Source of the DNA: Bacteroidales bacterium
Lineage (GTDB): Bacteria > Bacteroidota > Bacteroidia > Bacteroidales > FEN-979
Reading direction: 5' to 3'
Assembly (NCBI GenBank): GCA_023231005.1
Contig: JALNWG010000022.1
Location: forward strand, 1 to 49,181
DNA length: 49,181 bases
Positions within the stretch are counted from its first letter, which is position 1. Each line of letters opens with the position of its first letter. The notes beneath the pieces were generated by a model. The model ran no database searches, had not been told where the DNA came from, and saw only the letters and a program-made list of their open reading frames with translations. The translations under genes were made by a program, and so were the position numbers. This document shows positions 1 to 8,068 of this stretch, piece after piece.

Positions 1-373
1 CTTTCAGACCGGATGTCGTGCAACCGTTTTGAAGCCAATCAGGTTCCGGTTGTTCATGCATTCTGCCGCATACATTTTATTACATGCCATGCGTGAAAAA
101 ATGTTACAGGGGACCGAATATGCCAATGCCACCATGAAAACCATCCGGTTACGCCTGATCAAGGTTGCAGCGTATGTAAAGGAAATAAAAACACGGATTA
201 AAATTGAGCTCCCAAAACAATTTCCGGATATGGAAGTAATAGCAAATTGCCTGGCAAATTCAACGGGTTACGCTGTTAGACCAGTGTTGAAAACCACTAT
301 AAATACCAGACAAATCATCTTGTTTCACAAACCACGCTACGAAAACCCGAACGAACTGCAAGAACATTGTTAG
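1..373 (+). pseudogene. IS1380-family transposase (DDE group 1), C-terminal part, frameshifted
   Basis: Frame 1 (bases 1-42) reads LSDRMSCNRFEANQ, and frame 2 from base 44 continues as FRLFMHSAAYILLHAMREK. Together they form the conserved C-terminal region of IS1380 transposases (PF13701-like), where NQFRL is normally continuous. One extra G near 42-43 breaks the frame, so the gene is probably inactive unless this is a sequencing error. The rest, rich in Lys and Arg with an IKELKTRIK-like helix, runs to TAG at 371-373. The TTG at 29 is not a real start; it only looks like one because of the frameshift. The N-terminus and the DDE residues lie outside the window. Confidence 0.75.
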
Positions 374-503
374 CAACCCCCGAAAAAATTGTTAATAACG
401 GCTGTTTTTACAAGAAACACAGTCAACAAAATATGTATTTTCAAGATCAAGCCAGTTAGCCCACTGTCATATCCCCCTCATCAAAAATAATTTTCTGTTT
501 CCC

Positions 504-526
504 GATGCCAAAGGCATCAATTTTTT
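504..526 (+). terminator. Hairpin with T-run behind the transposase gene
   Basis: A perfect 6-bp stem GATGCC/GGCATC (504-509 and 513-518) with an AAA loop is followed by AATTTTTTG. This fits a small intrinsic terminator inside the insertion sequence. It would limit read-through into the sugar gene at 589. The stem is short, so efficiency is uncertain. Confidence 0.45.
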
Positions 527-588
527 GTTGAAATTTGGGTTTGTGAATAATGCAGGATAGGTTTTTTAATTTTTTAAAATTCCGGATT

Positions 589-1527
589 ATGATAAAAAAG
601 AAGATTTTAGTCACAGGAGGCGCTGGATTCCTTGGTTCTCACCTGTGTGAACGGTTACTTAGTGAAGGGAATGAAGTGGTTTGCCTCGATAATTTTTTTA
701 CTGGTCAGAAACAAAATGTAATCCACCTTCTCAATAATCCATACTTTGAACTCATCCGGCATGATGTAACCATGCCTTTCTTTATTGAAGCAGATGAAAT
801 CTACAATCTTGCTTGTCCAGCCTCTCCCATCCATTACCAGTATAATGCGATCAAAACCGTAAAGACCTCTGTACTGGGGGCAATTAACATGCTGGGACTG
901 GCTAAGAGAATCAAAGCCCGCATCCTGCAAGCTTCCACCAGTGAAGTCTATGGCGATCCGGAAATTCATCCTCAGGTTGAATCATACTGGGGACATGTAA
1001 ATCCCATTGGTATCCGTTCGTGCTATGATGAAGGAAAACGAATTGCCGAAACATTATTTGTTAACTATCATGCTCAAAACAATGTGAGGATAAAAATCAT
1101 CCGAATTTTTAATACCTATGGCCCCCGGATGCACCCCAATGATGGCCGGGTCGTATCGAACTTTATTGTGCAGGCCTTAAAAGGCGAGAATATAACCTTG
1201 TATGGCGATGGGACTCAATCGAGAAGTTTCTGTTATGTGGACGACCTTATCGATGGAATGATCCGGCTGATGAATTCCCGTGAGGCATTTACAGGGCCTG
1301 TCAATATCGGAAATCCCAACGAATTTACCATCCTCGAATTAGCTAAAAAAGTGATAGAACTCACCAATTCTTCTTCCAAAATTGTTTACATGCCGCTACC
1401 CTCTGATGATCCAACACAACGACAACCCAATATTTCCCTTGCTAAAAAAGAGCTTGGGTGGGAGCCAAAAATCATGTTGGAAGAAGGGCTTCTGCGAACC
1501 ATCGAATATTTCAAATCGATTATTTAA
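589..1527 (+). CDS. uxs: UDP-glucuronate decarboxylase (UDP-xylose synthase), SDR family
   Basis: Extended short-chain dehydrogenase of about 312 residues. It should convert UDP-glucuronate to UDP-xylose with bound NAD+ in the cytoplasm, for envelope polysaccharide. Visible features are the Rossmann motif GGAGFLGSH at the N-terminus, the family signature ACPASP, the TSEVYGDP segment, and the catalytic YDEGK (YxxxK) preceded by the RSC typical of UXS. A NTYGPRM and GRVVSNF stretch follows. An in-frame ATG at 550 lies inside the inferred insertion-sequence end, so I choose the ATG at 589, which starts MIKKKILVTGG. It is followed after 12 bases by the rmlD-like gene, so the two are probably co-transcribed. 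Substrate assignment rests on overall similarity to UXS rather than to dTDP-glucose dehydratases. Confidence 0.88.
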   Translation: MIKKKILVTGGAGFLGSHLCERLLSEGNEVVCLDNFFTGQKQNVIHLLNNPYFELIRHDVTMPFFIEADEIYNLACPASPIHYQYNAIKTVKTSVLGAINMLGLAKRIKARILQASTSEVYGDPEIHPQVESYWGHVNPIGIRSCYDEGKRIAETLFVNYHAQNNVRIKIIRIFNTYGPRMHPNDGRVVSNFIVQALKGENITLYGDGTQSRSFCYVDDLIDGMIRLMNSREAFTGPVNIGNPNEFTILELAKKVIELTNSSSKIVYMPLPSDDPTQRQPNISLAKKELGWEPKIMLEEGLLRTIEYFKSII

Positions 1528-1539
1528 GTTTACCAACGT

Positions 1540-2400
1540 ATGAAAATCCTGATCACCGGCGCTAATGGTCAATTAGGCAATGAATTTAAAATTCTGACTC
1601 AACAATATCCTCAATTCGATTTCGTCTTCACGGATGTTGAAGAGATGGACATCACGGATGAGGCCGCAATTGCATCCATCGTGCAACAGGAAAAGCCAGA
1701 TATCCTTATCAACTGTGCTGCTTACACGGCTGTGGACAAGGCAGAAAAAGAGACAGCCCTAGCCTATTTGATCAATGACACAGCAGTGGGAAATCTGGCG
1801 CGGGTCTGCTCCCGGTTAAATATTCTATTAGTCCATATTTCTACCGATTATATTTTTGATGGAAAAGGATATCGTCCTTATGCCGAAAATGATCCGCCCC
1901 ATCCACTTTCTATATACGCAAAAAGCAAATTTGCAGGGGAAGAAGCAGTGTTCGCCAATGCCAAAAAGGCTTTACTTATCCGCACTTCATGGTTATACTC
2001 GGAATTTGGAAACAATTTTGTCAAAACCATCATGAAATATGGCAAAGAAAGGGGATCCATGAATATTGTCTTCGATCAGATCGGATCCCCCACGTATGCT
2101 TACGATCTTGCAAAAACAATTCTTGAAATATTGGCCCTTCAACCGGCCTGGGAAGACATTCAGGTTTATCATTATTCTAATGAAGGAGTTGCCAGTTGGT
2201 ATGATTTTGCAAAGGCAATTATTGAATTATCCGACATTCGTTGTACCATCCATGCAATTGAAACGAAAGATTATCCATTACCAGCTATAAGGCCATACTT
2301 CAGCGTTTTCAATAAAGCGAAAATCAAACAACAGTTTCATCTTGAAATACCCTATTGGAGAGATAGTCTGATTGAATGTCTCAAAAGGATGAAGCGTTAG
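1540..2400 (+). CDS. rfbD: dTDP-4-dehydrorhamnose reductase
   Basis: SDR-family reductase of 286 residues, the last step of dTDP-L-rhamnose synthesis, using NAD(P)H. Seen in the sequence: N-terminal GANGQLGNEF nucleotide-binding loop, NCAAYTAVDKAE, the STDYIFDG segment, and SIYAKSKFAGE carrying the Tyr-x-x-x-Lys pair. The length is normal for the family. The partner genes rfbA, rfbB and rfbC are not in this window, so either they are elsewhere or the enzyme serves another deoxysugar. It lies 12 bases behind the UXS gene and 46 bases before a phosphohexomutase, suggesting a nucleotide-sugar operon for surface glycan. Confidence 0.88.
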   Translation: MKILITGANGQLGNEFKILTQQYPQFDFVFTDVEEMDITDEAAIASIVQQEKPDILINCAAYTAVDKAEKETALAYLINDTAVGNLARVCSRLNILLVHISTDYIFDGKGYRPYAENDPPHPLSIYAKSKFAGEEAVFANAKKALLIRTSWLYSEFGNNFVKTIMKYGKERGSMNIVFDQIGSPTYAYDLAKTILEILALQPAWEDIQVYHYSNEGVASWYDFAKAIIELSDIRCTIHAIETKDYPLPAIRPYFSVFNKAKIKQQFHLEIPYWRDSLIECLKRMKR

Positions 2401-2446
2401 AATAAGGTGTTCGGTATTAAATGGTACTTTTAAAGTTTAAAACATT

Positions 2447-4189
2447 ATGAGTAGTTCAGTTGACAAAGAAGTAATAGACAGGGCAAATAGTTGGCTAACC
2501 GGAAGTTATGATGAAGATACAAAGGCTGCCGTAAAATTGATGATACAAGAAAATCCGGTTGAGTTGACTGATTCCTTTTACCGGGATCTTGAGTTTGGAA
2601 CCGGAGGATTACGTGGAATTATGGGAGTGGGAACCAACCGGATGAATAAATATACCGTTGGAATGGCCACCCAGGGACTTGCCAATTACCTTAAAATGAT
2701 GTTTCCTGAAGTGAATCCCATAAAAATGGCTATCTCCCACGACAGCCGGAACAACAGTAAATATTTCGCACGTATTGTTGCTGAAGTACTTTCAGCCAAT
2801 GGGTTTAAAGTTTTTCTCTTTGAAGACCTGCGACCCACCCCCGAACTCTCTTTTGCCATCCGGCAATTGAATTGCCAGAGTGGCGTTATGCTTACCGCTT
2901 CACATAATCCAAAAGAATACAATGGATACAAGGCTTACTGGAACGATGGAGCTCAGATGATTGCTCCTCATGATAATAATGTTATCCTTGAGGTACAGAA
3001 AATCAAAAATATTGAAGATGTAAAATGGCATGGAGTCCGGGAAAACATTACCTTGATTGGTGCTGAGATCGACAAAATTTATCTTGACAGAATTGCATCG
3101 TTATCACTTTCACCCGAAAGTATCCGGCATCAAAACAATCTAAAAATCGTTTATACTCCCTTACATGGATGTGGACGGCAATTAGTTCCTGAAATCCTTA
3201 CCCGAATTGGATTTAACAACATCAACATTGTAAAGGAACAAGCTATCGCTGATGGCAATTTCCCAACAGTTCATTCACCAAATCCGGAAGAGCATAGTGC
3301 CCTTGACATGGGGATACAACTGGCAGAAAAAATCCAGGCCGATTTGGTTATGGCCACAGATCCTGATGCCGACCGGGTAGGAATTGCCATACGAAATCAC
3401 AAAAATGAGATGATCCTGCTGAATGGCAATCAAACCGCCTCAATTTTATTTTATTATATTCTGAATCGATGGAAGGAACTTGGAAAAATAACCGGAAACG
3501 AATTTATTGTCTCAACCATTGTTACCACAAGGCTACTTTCAATAATGGCTACCTTTTTTCAGGTGCAGTATTATGAATGTCTGACCGGATTCAAATATAT
3601 TGCTGATGTAATTCGGAAGCATGAAAATGAAAAAAAATATATCCTGGGCGGTGAAGAAAGCTATGGTTACCTTATCGGTGATTTTGTCAGGGATAAAGAT
3701 GCCGTTAGCGCCTGTGCATTAATCGCTGAAACAGCTGCCTGGGTAGCCGACAGAAACCAGTCGTTATTTGATCTTTTAATTCAAATATACCGTGAATTCG
3801 GGTTTTATAAAGAATCATTACTCTCGGTGACAAAGAAAGGGAAAAGCGGAGCAGAGGAAATCCAACAAATGATGGTCAGTTTCAGGGAAAAACCACCTGT
3901 TGAAATAAATCATTCCAGGGTGATCGTGATCAAAGACTACCTTCTACTAAAAGTGCATGATAAAGTTAAGGGGACTGAAACGTTAATTGATCTGCCAAAA
4001 TCCAATGTATTACAGTTCTTACTCGAAGATGGAAGTATTATCAGTGTTAGACCATCGGGAACAGAACCCAAAATTAAATTTTACTTTAGTGTGAACGAAA
4101 AGCTGAGGGATCCTGGAGCATTCGAACAAACAGAAAAACGATTGGACGCAAAGATCGAATCCATAATTGCCTCTATGAAGCTTAGATAA
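2447..4189 (+). CDS. Phosphoglucomutase/phosphomannomutase, PGM2/PgcA type
   Basis: Alpha-D-phosphohexomutase of 580 residues, the long form related to Bacillus PgcA and eukaryotic PGM2. It likely interconverts hexose or pentose 1- and 6(5)-phosphates and feeds UDP- and dTDP-sugar synthesis. Visible motifs in order: GGLRGIMGVG near residue 50, the phosphoserine loop TASHNPKEYNGYKAYW with the active serine at about 152, the metal loop TDPDADRVG, the sugar-binding loop GGEESYGYLIGD, and the phosphate-binding RPSGTEPKIKFY near the C-terminus. All catalytic elements are intact. The stop codon abuts the ATG of the next gene. The exact sugar cannot be told from sequence. Confidence 0.88.
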   Translation: MSSSVDKEVIDRANSWLTGSYDEDTKAAVKLMIQENPVELTDSFYRDLEFGTGGLRGIMGVGTNRMNKYTVGMATQGLANYLKMMFPEVNPIKMAISHDSRNNSKYFARIVAEVLSANGFKVFLFEDLRPTPELSFAIRQLNCQSGVMLTASHNPKEYNGYKAYWNDGAQMIAPHDNNVILEVQKIKNIEDVKWHGVRENITLIGAEIDKIYLDRIASLSLSPESIRHQNNLKIVYTPLHGCGRQLVPEILTRIGFNNINIVKEQAIADGNFPTVHSPNPEEHSALDMGIQLAEKIQADLVMATDPDADRVGIAIRNHKNEMILLNGNQTASILFYYILNRWKELGKITGNEFIVSTIVTTRLLSIMATFFQVQYYECLTGFKYIADVIRKHENEKKYILGGEESYGYLIGDFVRDKDAVSACALIAETAAWVADRNQSLFDLLIQIYREFGFYKESLLSVTKKGKSGAEEIQQMMVSFREKPPVEINHSRVIVIKDYLLLKVHDKVKGTETLIDLPKSNVLQFLLEDGSIISVRPSGTEPKIKFYFSVNEKLRDPGAFEQTEKRLDAKIESIIASMKLR

Positions 4190-6091
4190 ATGGCATCCAG
4201 ATTTCTTTTTTTTTTATCATTTTTTATCATTGCCAGTGGACATCAATGTTTCTCTCTGCCAGATTATGGGGTTTTAAAAAAACCGGATACCCTCCTTTCG
4301 GAGGTACCTGCAAACAAAAAAACACGTGATACTTCATACTTTAAAAAATCGGAGAAGTTCTATGATTCTGTATATCATAAATTCTCCCGAAAAAAAATCA
4401 CTAAATTATTGTATAACCTTGCTTTCATTACACCCAATCCCGGCTCTGTTCTTGATTCCGTTCAAGTAATAAAAAGCGCTTCTCCGTTTGAAAAATATGC
4501 TGGGAAAATCATACGGTATATTTATATAAAAGTGTTGCCTCCTTTTGGATCAAATTTATATGATACAACATTAACAGCGTTTACCTGGGCAGGAAAGACG
4601 CTTAACAATGTCCATATAGACACAAAAAAATCGATTATTAAACACAACCTGCTTTTTAAAAATGGTCAGCCCATTGATCCTTCTGTATTAGCTGACAATG
4701 AGCGCATCCTTCGCGACTTGTCTTTCATTGATAATGCGCTGATATTAGTTACGCCATGCAATTCCAGCATCGACACAGTCGACATCACGGTGATTGCTAA
4801 GGATGTTTGGTCTATCGGATTTGATATTCCAACCATTACTGCCCAACGTATAGTTGGCCGGGTATATGATGCCAATTTTTTAGGCATGGGCGATAAGCTC
4901 ACTGTCAATTTATCGACCGAATTGAACCGGGCTCCGTTTTTCAGTTTCGACGGATTATCCTATACAATGACAAATATCGGAGGATCTCAAATCAGTGCCA
5001 ATGTCGAATACTATGCAAACAATGAAGGAGACCGGAGTTATTCATTTGGGCTTGAACGACCGTTTTTGACAAATCGAACGAAATGGGCTGGAGGAACGGG
5101 TATTACCTGGTGGAAAGATGTATCTAACCCAAATGACAGTACATCCGTAACTGCCCGATATAAAAATGAAAGTTTATGGGCTGGACGTGCCTTTATATTG
5201 AAGGGGCAGAAGGAGACTTCAAGGGCAGTTATTACTGCGGCGGTATTCCGCACTAAATATTCACAAAGACCCGATGTGGGAATTGATTCTAACAGGGGAT
5301 ATTACAATCACCTCCAGATCCTTAGCAGTTTATCGCTTTCCAGAAACAATTATTACGTAACAGATTATGTAATGCAATTTGGAAAAACCGAAAACCTTCC
5401 CTATGGACATTTGATCCAAATAACATTGGGTTGGGATCAAACAGATTTTTATGGCAGGGTATATTCCGGCCTTACCTTTTCTGCAGGTCAATTTTTTAAT
5501 CGGTTCGGATATTTATCAGGATCCCTTTCTTTTGGTGGCTTTTATCATGGAGATTCATTTGAAGATGATGTGGTTAAACTTTATGGCTGGTATTTCTCCC
5601 CATTGATACGTACTAAAAACAACCGGTATAAATTTCGGTCCTATCTTAAAATGGATTACCGGTATGCTTTCAATATGCGATCAAACAATTTGGAATCCTA
5701 TGATATTAATCAGGATTTTAATATTAATAAAATAAATAACACTTCGGCATTTGTCGGCACACACGCCATTTCTGCAAATATCTCGACCATTTGTTTCACT
5801 CCATGGTTTCTATATGGTTTCCGGTTTGCCTTGATGGCAAATCTTCAAACAGGATTAGTTGCACCCAAGGGTAAGGACTTAATTACATCTTCATTATTTT
5901 CGGCGTTTGGTGCAAGTATTCTTGTTAAAAACGACAATCTCGTTTTTCCAACTTTCAGGATAGCTTTTTATTATTATCCGAATAGTGGTGACAATATCAA
6001 CCCTTTTCAGGTGTACCTGACTTCTTCTTTCCCCATGAATTTCGTTGATTTTAATGTAACTGCTCCCCATGAAGAAACCGTGGAAAATTAA
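4190..6091 (+). CDS. Putative outer-membrane beta-barrel protein (BamA/TamA-like)
   Basis: A 633-residue protein with an N-terminal signal peptide (MASRFLFFLSFFIIASG). Residues about 110-210 look like a POTRA-type fold (IRYIYIKVLPPFG..., then VLADNERILRDLSFIDNALILV), as in Omp85-family proteins. The rest alternates aromatic and polar residues like a beta-barrel, with many Tyr, Phe and Gly and a strand-like C-terminus. A role in outer-membrane assembly or export is inferred from this architecture only. Its ATG begins the base after the TAA of the phosphohexomutase, so translation is probably coupled. A generic Bacteroidetes surface protein is an alternative. Confidence 0.55.
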   Translation: MASRFLFFLSFFIIASGHQCFSLPDYGVLKKPDTLLSEVPANKKTRDTSYFKKSEKFYDSVYHKFSRKKITKLLYNLAFITPNPGSVLDSVQVIKSASPFEKYAGKIIRYIYIKVLPPFGSNLYDTTLTAFTWAGKTLNNVHIDTKKSIIKHNLLFKNGQPIDPSVLADNERILRDLSFIDNALILVTPCNSSIDTVDITVIAKDVWSIGFDIPTITAQRIVGRVYDANFLGMGDKLTVNLSTELNRAPFFSFDGLSYTMTNIGGSQISANVEYYANNEGDRSYSFGLERPFLTNRTKWAGGTGITWWKDVSNPNDSTSVTARYKNESLWAGRAFILKGQKETSRAVITAAVFRTKYSQRPDVGIDSNRGYYNHLQILSSLSLSRNNYYVTDYVMQFGKTENLPYGHLIQITLGWDQTDFYGRVYSGLTFSAGQFFNRFGYLSGSLSFGGFYHGDSFEDDVVKLYGWYFSPLIRTKNNRYKFRSYLKMDYRYAFNMRSNNLESYDINQDFNINKINNTSAFVGTHAISANISTICFTPWFLYGFRFALMANLQTGLVAPKGKDLITSSLFSAFGASILVKNDNLVFPTFRIAFYYYPNSGDNINPFQVYLTSSFPMNFVDFNVTAPHEETVEN

Positions 6092-6107
6092 TGTCCCGGA
6101 AATTTTA

Positions 6108-6115
6108 TAAATTTG
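6108..6115 (+). promoter_or_regulatory. Bacteroidetes -7 promoter box (TAAATTTG)
   Basis: Matches the phylum consensus TAnnTTTG, 25 bases before the ATG of the DUF5063 gene. No clear -33 TTTG is seen at the expected 19-21 base spacing. Confidence 0.45.
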
Positions 6116-6140
6116 ACACTCACGTACATATTTTCGACAC

Positions 6141-6686
6141 ATGAATGATCCATCTGCCCTTCCCGACGAACTGGTATATTCAAGGAAAGTTCTTGAAATG
6201 CTCACTGTTGCAAATGAATACTGCCTTTTCCTTGAAAAGGCAGAAGAGTATACCAAACAAGAACTGTTGACATTTTTACAAAAAATTTCGCCCTTGGTCT
6301 ATTTAAAGGCTGCCCTATTACCCGACATTAAAGTGGAAGATGAAGATGCCACAGAGCATTATGTTACCGAGGAACAATGGGAAACACTCTTCAATATCCT
6401 TAAAAACAAATTTGGAGCTGACGATGAATTCTTTTTCATTGATCTGAATGAAAAAAGCAATATAGATCCAATGAAAGGCAGTTTGGCAGAAAATGTCACC
6501 GACATTTACCAGGATTTGAAGGATTTTGTCCTTCTTTACCAGAATCCTCAAAAAAGATTTAAAGAAAATGCAGTTTTAGATTGTAAACGATTATTTGAAT
6601 CTCGTTTTGGCTATCTGTTAGTCAACACTCATACTGCTATCCATTTTCTTCTTTATAAGCAAAATAATGCAGTAGATATTTTTTAA
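6141..6686 (+). CDS. DUF5063-family protein
   Basis: A 181-residue, acidic, mostly helical cytoplasmic protein with no signal peptide or membrane segment. Its pattern (VLEMLTVANEYCLFLEKAEE near residue 20, VTEEQWETLFNIL in the middle, DIYQDLKDFVLLYQ and a C-terminal FGYLLVNTHTAIHFLLY) resembles the Bacteroidetes family DUF5063, of unknown function. It has its own candidate -7 box and is followed 18 bases later by an Hpt-domain gene whose -7 box overlaps this gene's stop codon. The neighbourhood hints at a signalling link but nothing in the protein shows one. Confidence 0.6.
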   Translation: MNDPSALPDELVYSRKVLEMLTVANEYCLFLEKAEEYTKQELLTFLQKISPLVYLKAALLPDIKVEDEDATEHYVTEEQWETLFNILKNKFGADDEFFFIDLNEKSNIDPMKGSLAENVTDIYQDLKDFVLLYQNPQKRFKENAVLDCKRLFESRFGYLLVNTHTAIHFLLYKQNNAVDIF

Positions 6687-6691
6687 CTTTG
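6684..6691 (+). promoter_or_regulatory. -7 promoter box (TAACTTTG) overlapping a stop codon
   Basis: TAACTTTG matches TAnnTTTG; its first three bases are the TAA stop of the DUF5063 gene. It ends 13 bases before the Hpt ATG at 6705, giving a leader of only about 9 bases if used. Confidence 0.45.
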
Positions 6692-6704
6692 TAAAAAAAC
6701 CTTT

Positions 6705-7049
6705 ATGATTGATCGACAAAAGTTCAATGAAAACTTTCAATATTTCGAAAAGGACGTTATCGTTGAAATCATTGATATTTTCATTTCAGAATATGAAGAC
6801 CGGTTCAACAACCTGAGGCAAAATGTTGTTGATCGGGATTTCATCAAACTTAAATTCAATGCGCATAGTCTAAAGGGGGTTATTGCTAATTTTATGGATC
6901 CTGTAACCATCGAATTATCCAAAAAATTAGATGAGATGGCAAAGGAAAAAAGAGAAGCTGGTTTAACGGAACTTTTCGCCGACCTTGAAAAAAATTCGGA
7001 AAAGTTATTGGAAGAATTAAAGCAATACCGATTAGAATATTCTACTTGA
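6705..7049 (+). CDS. Stand-alone histidine phosphotransfer (Hpt) protein
   Basis: A 114-residue single-domain protein. The motif FNAHSLKGVIANF around residues 51-63 matches the Hpt consensus HxxKG; the phospho-accepting histidine is residue 54. The surrounding sequence is helical, as expected for a four-helix Hpt bundle. Such proteins pass phosphate between receiver domains of hybrid kinases and response regulators. No kinase or receiver is adjacent; the only kinase in the window (38658) is far away and is not a hybrid. Its 3' end overlaps that of the convergent TPR lipoprotein gene by 8 bases. Confidence 0.8.
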   Translation: MIDRQKFNENFQYFEKDVIVEIIDIFISEYEDRFNNLRQNVVDRDFIKLKFNAHSLKGVIANFMDPVTIELSKKLDEMAKEKREAGLTELFADLEKNSEKLLEELKQYRLEYST

Positions 7050-8064
7050 TCTTCTTTTTATCGATCCTGTTGAGACCTTCCACAGCTTTATCATAATTCA
7101 CTTTAATTTTAAGGGATTTTTGATAATCCTCAGTAGCTTTTGCATAGTTTCCTGAAAGTTCATACGCATAGCCCCGGTTAAAATAAGCCTGATAATAGCC
7201 CGGATCTTTATTCAACGATTTAGTAAAATACGTGATGGCTTGGGGAAAATCTTTGAGATAGACCAGATATATATATCCAATGTTGTAAGGAGATTCGCGG
7301 AAAAGAGTATCTGATTTCGAAAGATTTTGATAGGTAGCAATGGCATTTTCATAAGAACCGGTTTCCTGATAATACATTCCCAGCATATATAATGCTTCCC
7401 TGCTGGCAGGCCGGAGCCGGATCGCATTTTTCAAATAACCAACAGCCAATGGATTCTTTTTCAGTGAATAAAGCTCCCCCAATTGAATATATGCTTCATA
7501 ATAGGCCTGATTTTTATCAACAGCCTGCATCAGGTTCGCTACAGCACGATTGGTATCACCTTGTTCGAGTAACCCAAGCGCTTGTGTAAAGTAAGCAGTA
7601 GCGTAATTATTGTCAATGTTCAGAATTTTTTTTACCGTTTCATAGCAATTACGGTAATCTTTAACGATCAGATATAATTTTGCCAATCTGGAATAGGCTT
7701 CCAAATTCTTAGAATTCAGTTCAATGGATTTGATTAAGGACTCCTTGCTCTTTTCAGGTTGCCCCATAAAAAGGTAGATATCCGATAAGGTCACAAAAAA
7801 GTCAGTTTTTCCTGGATCTAGTGAAATTGCTTTGTTTACATCTTTCAACGCATTGTCGATCTGATGAATACCCAAATATAATTTGGCGCGTTGTTCATAA
7901 AGTTCAGCATCTTTGGGGTGATCTGAAATTTGTTGGTTGAGGTTTTCCAGTATGACTTTTGTGGAATCGGCACCTCCGGTCAGGGCCTGTTTTTTATTCT
8001 CATTCCGGCAACCGGTTATGAAAAGCAGACTAAGAAATAAAAACAATATCAGGTTCTTTGTCAT
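7042..8064 (-). CDS. TPR-repeat lipoprotein
   Basis: About 340 residues. The signal peptide ends in a lipobox LFITGC (Cys at residue 19 from the chosen start), so the mature protein is a lipoprotein facing the periplasm or cell surface. The rest is seven or more tetratricopeptide repeats (for example AELYEQRAKLYLGIHQIDNALKD, then KNLEAYSRLAKLYLIVKDYRN), implying a protein-interaction scaffold. The frame can be extended to a GTG at 8079 inside recA, but I choose the ATG at 8064, which lies just after the recA stop. It is likely co-transcribed with recA. Function is not known. Confidence 0.8.
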   Translation of the reverse strand: MTKNLILFLFLSLLFITGCRNENKKQALTGGADSTKVILENLNQQISDHPKDAELYEQRAKLYLGIHQIDNALKDVNKAISLDPGKTDFFVTLSDIYLFMGQPEKSKESLIKSIELNSKNLEAYSRLAKLYLIVKDYRNCYETVKKILNIDNNYATAYFTQALGLLEQGDTNRAVANLMQAVDKNQAYYEAYIQLGELYSLKKNPLAVGYLKNAIRLRPASREALYMLGMYYQETGSYENAIATYQNLSKSDTLFRESPYNIGYIYLVYLKDFPQAITYFTKSLNKDPGYYQAYFNRGYAYELSGNYAKATEDYQKSLKIKVNYDKAVEGLNRIDKKKIK

Positions 8065-8068
8065 ATTA

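Larger units (their letters stand above)
1..556 (+). mobile_element. IS1380-type insertion sequence, right-hand remnant cut by the window edge
   Basis: The left edge holds the 3' part of an IS1380-family transposase gene, followed by about 180 bases of non-coding sequence. I place the right end at the 17 bases TTTGTGAATAATGCAGG (540-556), because read inward from the right it begins CCTG, as expected for this family's termini. That placement is inference: the left terminus is outside the window, so the inverted repeat and target duplication cannot be confirmed. No further transposase homology is seen after 373. Confidence 0.5.
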
